Source: Cohnella nanjingensis
GTDB taxonomy: Bacteria > Bacillota > Bacilli > Paenibacillales > Paenibacillaceae
Reading direction: 5' to 3'
NCBI RefSeq assembly: GCF_014212125.1
Contig: NZ_JACJVP010000047.1
Coordinates: 97,870 to 161,869, forward strand
Length of the DNA: 64,000 bases
The notes below the pieces were generated by a model. It saw only the letters and a program-made list of their open reading frames with translations, had not been told where the DNA came from and did no database searches. The translations under genes were made by a program, and so were the position numbers. The first letter of the stretch is position 1. The number at the start of each line of letters is the position of its first letter. This document shows positions 58,838 to 64,000 of the stretch, one piece after another.

Positions 58838-60064
58838 GTGCTCAGCGAGAGTTCGATCCGAATCATTCAATCTACGGTGCCGGTCCTGCAGATCCACGGA
58901 ACGTCCATTACGAAGCGTTTCTACGAGAGGTTGTTCGAACGGCATCCCGATCTGCTGAATCTGTTCAATCAAGCGAATCAGGAGCAGGGCAGTCAGCAAG
59001 CCGCGCTCGCCAACGCCGTGTACGAAGCGGCCAAGCATATCGACCGGCTCGATACGATCCTCCCCGTCGTCCGATCCGTTGCCCACAAGCATCGCAGTCT
59101 CGGCGTCCTGCCGGAGCATTATCCCCTCGTCGGACAGAACCTCATTGCCGCGATCAAGGACGTACTCGGCGAGGCGGCGACGGACGAAATTCTCCAAGCG
59201 TGGACGGAAGCCTATGGCGTTATCGCAGATACGTTTATCGGCGTCGAGTCTGAGATGTACGGGGCAGCCAAGGAGCGGCATGGCGGCTGGCAGGGTTATC
59301 GCGCCTTCGCCGTGGCCAGGAAAGTCCGGGAGAGCGACGTCATCGCCTCGTTCTACCTCGCCCCTCGGGACGGGGGCGACCTCCCCCGTTTCGAACCGGG
59401 GCAGTACCTCAGCTTGAAGGCGGAGATTCCAGGAGAGGCGCATACGCATATCCGACAATACAGCCTGTCCGACGCCCCCGGCAAAGCGTACTACCGCATC
59501 TCCGTGAAGCGGGAGGATTCGGCTCCGGGCCGGCCCGCAGGCCTCGTATCGAATTACTTGCACGAACAGATCGAGGAAGGATCCGTCGTATGGATCTCTG
59601 CGCCCGCGGGAGACTTCGCTCTGGATCGCGCAGATGCACGCCCAGTCGTCCTGCTGAGCGGCGGAGTCGGCATCACGCCTTTGGCTAGCATGCTGAACGT
59701 TTTGTCCGAATCCGATCCGCACCGCCAAGTGACGTTCATCCATGCGGCGCGGAACGGAGACTCGCATGCCTTGAAGGAAGCGGTGGAAGAGCTCGTCCGC
59801 AACCATTCGAACATCGCCGCTTTCTGGTGCTACAGCAATCCAACGGACCGGGATCGGGCGTCGAACGCCTTTCACGCAGAAGGTTATATCGACCTCTCCT
59901 GGCTACAATCGATCGTGCCAGACCGGAATGCAAGCTATTACTATTGCGGTCCCTTGCCTTTCATGCGGACGGTATCCCGCCTTCTGCGCAAGTGGGAGAT
60001 CCCGGCTGCCGACATGCACTACGAGTTCTTCGGCCCGGCCGCTCGGCTCTCAGATGCGGAGTGA
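58838..60064 (+). CDS. hmp: Flavohaemoglobin (nitric oxide dioxygenase)
   Basis: A 408-residue flavohaemoglobin that oxidises nitric oxide to nitrate using NAD(P)H and oxygen. The globin domain (1-140) keeps Tyr29, Gln53 and the proximal His85 at the E. coli Hmp positions. The FAD domain contains RQYSLSDAPGKAYYRISVKR, and the NAD domain has LLSGGVGITPLASMLN and YYYCGPLPFM. The start is a GTG at 58838, seven bases after GAGG. Its 3' end overlaps the end of the convergent Crp/Fnr gene by 46 bases. Confidence 0.95.
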   Translation: MLSESSIRIIQSTVPVLQIHGTSITKRFYERLFERHPDLLNLFNQANQEQGSQQAALANAVYEAAKHIDRLDTILPVVRSVAHKHRSLGVLPEHYPLVGQNLIAAIKDVLGEAATDEILQAWTEAYGVIADTFIGVESEMYGAAKERHGGWQGYRAFAVARKVRESDVIASFYLAPRDGGDLPRFEPGQYLSLKAEIPGEAHTHIRQYSLSDAPGKAYYRISVKREDSAPGRPAGLVSNYLHEQIEEGSVVWISAPAGDFALDRADARPVVLLSGGVGITPLASMLNVLSESDPHRQVTFIHAARNGDSHALKEAVEELVRNHSNIAAFWCYSNPTDRDRASNAFHAEGYIDLSWLQSIVPDRNASYYYCGPLPFMRTVSRLLRKWEIPAADMHYEFFGPAARLSDAE

Positions 60065-60552
60065 GCCTTCAAGAGACGATTCACCGTCTCCCGGCGAAGG
60101 CCGATGAATTGACCGATCTCGTCCTGCGTCAGCAGCTCGATTAGGTCGGCCGAGGCATAATACGAACGAAACCAAGCCCGAAGCTTCCGCAGCTTCTCCG
60201 CCGGAGCGACTTCGGTAAGCTGGTCCAACCGCTGCTGCATCATCCGCAGCTTGTCCTGCAGGAGCAGGGCGATCTCCCGGCAGCGCTGAGGGTTGGATTC
60301 CAGCTCCCCGTACCAATCGGGAGCCGACAGCATGTCGACTTCGCAGGTGGTCAGCGCGATGGCCGTCCCGTAGTAAGGATTGGGACTAATCAATGAGTGA
60401 TGGGGAATAATCTCCCCCGGTACGATAACGTTCACCAGGACTTGATTGCCGTCGCCGTGCAGGCGGACGATCTTCAGCAGACCGCTCCTTAGGCGGTACA
60501 ACGAACCCGATTCGCCTTGGCGGAAGAGCGTCTCGCTCTTGTGCAGGATCAT
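60019..60552 (-). CDS. Crp/Fnr-family regulator without an iron-sulfur cluster motif
   Basis: A 177-residue regulator with a cyclic-nucleotide-like beta roll (LFRQGESGSLYRLRSGLLKI) and a C-terminal helix-turn-helix (LLTQDEIGQFIGLRRETVNR). The recognition helix R-E-T-V-N-R keeps the Arg, Glu and Arg that read TGTGA in Crp. The few Cys residues are not arranged as in Fnr, so it may sense NO or another signal by haem, or by ligand-free means like Dnr. Convergent overlap with hmp and the TGTGA site upstream of hmp make hmp a likely target. I start it at the ATG at 60552, after GGGAGG. Confidence 0.8.
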   Translation of the reverse strand: MILHKSETLFRQGESGSLYRLRSGLLKIVRLHGDGNQVLVNVIVPGEIIPHHSLISPNPYYGTAIALTTCEVDMLSAPDWYGELESNPQRCREIALLLQDKLRMMQQRLDQLTEVAPAEKLRKLRAWFRSYYASADLIELLTQDEIGQFIGLRRETVNRLLKAHSASESRAAGPKNS

Positions 60553-60629
60553 GCGAACCTCCCTATCCTTTCGTTGTCTATATTGTAACAGGCGGCACAT
60601 CCGTTTACGCGCGAGCGCCGCCAACAAAT

Positions 60630-60676
60630 ACAGGCTGTCCCTCCGCGGCATTCGGTCCGCGGCAGAGACAGCCTGT
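60630..60676. terminator. Hairpin after the TetR gene
   Basis: ACAGGCTGTC and GACAGCCTGT close a stem with an inner CCGCGG/CCGCGG helix. A TTCTTTTTT tract follows on the plus strand; on the minus strand the tract is weaker (TATTTGTT). Confidence 0.6.
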
Positions 60677-60682
60677 TCTTTT

Positions 60683-61579
60683 TTATTGCGGGTGCATCTT
60701 CTTGACCAACGCTTCGAGGGGCTCCCGCCATGCGGGTATCGCCAGCTCCTTCATGTAGGCCAGCATGCCGCGGACGATGAAGCGGTCCGGGATCGGCTTC
60801 GTCAGCTCGTCTTCCAGCCGGGAAGCGACGCCGACCATATCCGACCGCCGTTCCGCGCCGATCTCCCGTTCGTCCGACTGTTCAGCCAGCCGAAGCAGCT
60901 CGCGGATCAGCCGGCGAATCTCCTGCTCCGCACCCGTCGTCGGGGAATCGTCGATCGCGATCTCCGCTACCTCCGGGTCGATGAGCGGCGCTCCGCCGCG
61001 GCCGATCAGGCCATCCATGATATCGTCGAGCCGCAGCAGCAGGTAGTCGATCATCCGGTCTCCGTCGAACGGCGGCTGCCCCAGCATGTACGTATGCATG
61101 AGCTCTTGGAACATGCCGCCCAGCAGCGCCGCGCCCTCCCATGCATAAGGCCGGGCGCTCGGGCCGTAGATCGCCTCGATGTGCTGCTGTTTCCATTTCA
61201 GCGTCCGCGCGCGAATCCCGAGCATAAGCTTGAACGTCTCCTGCTGGTTCGTCGCCGGATGCGGCTCGCGCACCAGCATGAGGAGGAGCTCCCGGTTGTC
61301 CCGGAAAAAAGCGAGACGGCGCTTGAGCTGCAGTCTGAACTGATCCCGCGGGGGCAGATGCCGCTCCTCCGGCAGTACCGACATGCCGGACATCATCCGT
61401 TCGGCGTAATGCCAGAACACCGACTGGAGCAGCTCTTCCTTCGACTTGAAGTAGAAGTAGATGGATCCCTTCGCCATGCCGAGCTCATCGACGATCTCCT
61501 GGATCGAAGTCGCGTGGAATCCTTTGCGGGAGAAGCAGCGCATGGCCGCTTCGATGATCTGAACCTTCTTGTCGCTCAA
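60683..61579 (-). CDS. TetR-family regulator of the RND efflux operon
   Basis: A 298-residue TetR protein, long for the family, with the helix-turn-helix TSIQEIVDELGMAKGSIYFY at residues 25-44. The C-terminal domain is large and helical (YLLLRLDDIMDGLIGRG). It follows the efflux gene by 34 bases, in the same operon. The start is a TTG at 61579 with GGAG about twelve bases upstream; no better start is visible. Confidence 0.8.
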   Translation of the reverse strand: MSDKKVQIIEAAMRCFSRKGFHATSIQEIVDELGMAKGSIYFYFKSKEELLQSVFWHYAERMMSGMSVLPEERHLPPRDQFRLQLKRRLAFFRDNRELLLMLVREPHPATNQQETFKLMLGIRARTLKWKQQHIEAIYGPSARPYAWEGAALLGGMFQELMHTYMLGQPPFDGDRMIDYLLLRLDDIMDGLIGRGGAPLIDPEVAEIAIDDSPTTGAEQEIRRLIRELLRLAEQSDEREIGAERRSDMVGVASRLEDELTKPIPDRFIVRGMLAYMKELAIPAWREPLEALVKKMHPQ

Positions 61580-61613
61580 CGCCGTCCAACTCTCCTCTCC
61601 CCGATTGCCGGCT

Positions 61614-64000
61614 TTATTCGGCTTTGGGCTTGCGGCGAAGCTTCATCAGCACTTCATACGCGATCGGCACGATGACCAGCGTCAGCAAGGTCGAGCTGAC
61701 CAGGCCGCCGATAACGGTGACGCCCAGGCCCTTGGAGATGATGCCCGCGCTCTCGAAGCCGAAGGCAAGCGGCAGGAGCGCGCCAATCGTCGCGAGCGCC
61801 GTCATCAGGATCGGGCGAAGACGCGTGCCGGCCGCTTCGAGAATCGCCTCGCGGGTCGACAGGCCTTCCTTCTCCTTGTGAATGACGCGGTCGATGAGGA
61901 CGATCGCGTTCGTGACGACGATCCCGATCAGCATGAGCGCGCCCATCAGCGCCGAGACGCTCAGCGTCTCTCCGGTGAGCCACAGGGCCACCAGGCCGCC
62001 GATGATGGTGAACGGCAGCGAGAACATGATCGCGAACGGCGCGAGACCGCCGCCGAACGTCAGGACGAGCACGAGGTAGACGATCGCGATCGCCGCGACT
62101 ATCGCCAGTCCCAGCTGTGTGAACGTTTCGTTGATCTGCTCCGTGACGCCGCCGTATTTCACTTCGACGGTCGCAGGTTTCTGCAGCTTATCGACCTTGG
62201 CTTGCAGATCGGAGGACGCCTTCGCTACGTTCGACGAGGTGATGTCCCCGCTCACGGTGACGACCATCCGGCCGTTCTCGCGGGCGATCGAGTTCGGCGC
62301 TTTGCCTTCTTCGACCTTGGCTACGTCCTTGATCGGAACTTTGACGCCCAGCGGCGATTGCAGCTCCGCGTTCTCGATATCCGCGATGCTGCCGTACTCG
62401 GTGCCTTCCACGGTGACGTATACGTTGTATTTCTTGCCGTCCTGCTCGATCGTAGTCAATGCCGTCGATTGGCGGGCCGGCATCAGCTTCATGGCGAGCT
62501 GTCCGGCCGTCAGGCCGTATTGGCTCATCTTCGCCTGATCGGCGACCAGCGTGTATTGATCGTAGGTCTTGGAAAGGCTGGTGTCGACCTTCGCGAACGA
62601 AGCGTCCTGCTTCATCAGATCTGCGATTTGATCGACGATCGGCTGGATCTCGTTCAAGGAATCGCCGTAGACGCTCAGGCTGAACTTGCTGCCGCCGACG
62701 CCGCCTGAGAAGTCCATCTCTCCCCATTCGCCTTCCTTAACCACCGACTTGAGTCCGTCGACGATCGCGGTCTTCTTGTCCGCGAAGTCCTTGGTGTCGT
62801 CCTTGAATTGCAGATAGAACAGGCCGGACTTGGACGGTCCCGGAGACATCGGATTGCTGCCCCCGACCGAATATTGCAGGTTCGTGATGTCCGGCTGCTT
62901 CAGCAGGTACTCCTCGGCTTTGAGCGCGCGTTGCTCCACGTCCGAGAGCAGCGCGCCCGGTTCCGGCGAGTAGGTGATCATCGTGTACTTCTCCTCCTGG
63001 GCCGGCAGGAAGCTCGCGCCGATGACCGGGATGAGGAAGAGGCTCGCGACGAGCAGCGCCACCGCGATGAGCACGGTGATGACCTTGTGCCGCAGCGCGG
63101 AAGAGAGCAAGCGACGGTAGGCGGTGCCGAGACGGCCCGGATTGTCGTCGTGGGCCTTCGCTTTGCCGGGCTTCACGCCGTTGCGGAACAGCGTGTGCGC
63201 CAGCATCGGGACGAGCGTGATCGCCACGAGCAGCGAGGCGAGCAGCGAGAACACGATCGTCAGCGCGAACGGCAGGAAGAGCTGTCCGACCATGCCGCTG
63301 ACCGTGCCCAGCGGCAGGAAGACCGCGATCGTGACGAGCGTGGACGACATGATCGGCATGAACATCTCGCGGGTCGCTTCCTGGACGAGCTCCTTGCCCT
63401 TCAGCTTCTCGCCGGACAGCGACATGCGCCGGTAGATATTCTCGATGACGACGATCGAGTCGTCGACGACGCGCCCGATCGCGACGGTCATGGCGCCGAG
63501 CGTCATGATGTTCAGGGTGATGTCGAACTGCTGTAGCAGCAGCACGCCGATGATGAGGGACAGCGGGATCGATAGGATCGAGATGAGCGTCGTCCGCAGA
63601 TTCCGCAGGAACAGCAGGATGATGATGACCGCGAACAGCGCGCCGAACAGCGCTTTGCTCAGCATCGTCTCGACGGACTTCTCGATCGGCTTGCCTTGGT
63701 CGAGCAGGACCGTCATGTTCAGATCCTTGTGCTTTTCTTTGAGCTTGTCCGCTTCGTCCTTCACGGCGTTGACGACATCGACCGTGTTGGCATCGTTGGA
63801 CTTCACGATCTGGATGCCGATCGACTCCTTGCCGTTCGTGCGCGAGATCGACTCGGCTTGGCCGACCAGCTCCACATTCGCGAGCTCGCTCAGCTTCACG
63901 GTCGGGATGCCCGCGGCCGCGCCTGCGCCCGGCGTTGCTCCTGCCCCCGGTGCCGCGACTGCGCCATTGCCCGCGCCGCCGGCACCGGGGGCAGGAGCAA
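61614..64000 (-). CDS. RND-family efflux transporter, SwrC/HAE1-like (partial, N-terminus outside the window)
   Basis: At least 795 residues of an RND permease, lacking the first helix and part of the first porter domain. The proton-relay helix reads GAMTVAIGRVVDDSIVVIEN with the Asp pair, and the C-terminal half has GIVVTNAIVLIDRV and GFESAGIISKGLG. Near the right edge the porter domain carries a Gly/Ala/Pro-rich insert (about 63900-64000, APGAGGAGNGAVAAPGAGA) that is unusual. Relatives in bacilli export surfactin or antibiotics. It is followed by a TetR gene. Confidence 0.9.
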   Translation of the reverse strand, partial: APAPGAGGAGNGAVAAPGAGATPGAGAAAGIPTVKLSELANVELVGQAESISRTNGKESIGIQIVKSNDANTVDVVNAVKDEADKLKEKHKDLNMTVLLDQGKPIEKSVETMLSKALFGALFAVIIILLFLRNLRTTLISILSIPLSLIIGVLLLQQFDITLNIMTLGAMTVAIGRVVDDSIVVIENIYRRMSLSGEKLKGKELVQEATREMFMPIMSSTLVTIAVFLPLGTVSGMVGQLFLPFALTIVFSLLASLLVAITLVPMLAHTLFRNGVKPGKAKAHDDNPGRLGTAYRRLLSSALRHKVITVLIAVALLVASLFLIPVIGASFLPAQEEKYTMITYSPEPGALLSDVEQRALKAEEYLLKQPDITNLQYSVGGSNPMSPGPSKSGLFYLQFKDDTKDFADKKTAIVDGLKSVVKEGEWGEMDFSGGVGGSKFSLSVYGDSLNEIQPIVDQIADLMKQDASFAKVDTSLSKTYDQYTLVADQAKMSQYGLTAGQLAMKLMPARQSTALTTIEQDGKKYNVYVTVEGTEYGSIADIENAELQSPLGVKVPIKDVAKVEEGKAPNSIARENGRMVVTVSGDITSSNVAKASSDLQAKVDKLQKPATVEVKYGGVTEQINETFTQLGLAIVAAIAIVYLVLVLTFGGGLAPFAIMFSLPFTIIGGLVALWLTGETLSVSALMGALMLIGIVVTNAIVLIDRVIHKEKEGLSTREAILEAAGTRLRPILMTALATIGALLPLAFGFESAGIISKGLGVTVIGGLVSSTLLTLVIVPIAYEVLMKLRRKPKAE

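Noticed and set aside
61569..63536. Plus-strand frames opposite the RND transporter gene
   Set aside because: Antisense to conserved transmembrane segments; products are Asp/Arg/His-rich shadows.

Overview
The window reads as the chromosome of a high-GC, spore-forming Gram-positive of the Paenibacillaceae (Cohnella- or Paenibacillus-like). This is inferred from strong GGAGG ribosome binding sites with frequent TTG/GTG starts, PBSX/Xkd-type tail genes, YesMN two-component systems, Lpl-type sugar ABC transporters, and CcdC, YolD and KGG proteins. The genus is a guess made without any search.

Layout. (1) 1-10011: a contractile-tail (PBSX/XkdK-T) operon on the minus strand, running off the left edge. 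No capsid, portal or terminase gene lies in the visible part, which suggests a phage-tail-like bacteriocin (tailocin). It is preceded by an Xpf-like sigma factor gene and, divergently, a repressor/ImmA-type protease pair. The divergent spacer holds three repressor-type palindromes and a LexA-type box. A tail-chaperone gene carries a canonical -1 frameshift heptamer. (2) 10190-16051: an operon for non-phosphorylative oxidation of a 6-deoxyhexose (L-fucose or L-rhamnose) to pyruvate and lactate, with an IclR regulator. (3) 16198-32600: sugar sensing and uptake: YesN/YesM, a CUT1 ABC transporter with a Gfo/Idh/MocA oxidoreductase and a GNAT protein, then a GH95-like glycosidase with an LplABC-like transporter and a GntR/LacI-type regulator. 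(4) 32741-34000: a DJ-1/PfpI protein and a KGG stress protein. (5) 34207-34640: noncoding repeat arrays. (6) 34671-42347: a five-gene exopolysaccharide operon with a lipoprotein carrying two NodB domains, a UDP-aminosugar dehydrogenase, a PilZ-GT2 processive synthase, a divergent deacetylase-like protein and a GH18-like protein. (7) 42584-51643: housekeeping and small genes, a tRNA-Thr, and a cluster of related intergenic repeats. (8) 51758-64000: a TetR/MFS pair, aldose epimerase, aldo/keto reductase, an eight-copy 51-bp repeat array, AraC and Gfo/Idh, a flavohaemoglobin convergent with a Crp/Fnr regulator, and a TetR/RND efflux pair running off the right edge.

The least ordinary parts are the tailocin control region with its frameshift site, the exopolysaccharide operon, two Shine-Dalgarno-sequestering inverted repeats, and several families of structured intergenic repeats. 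Domain and family calls were made by reading protein sequences by eye; no database search was run.
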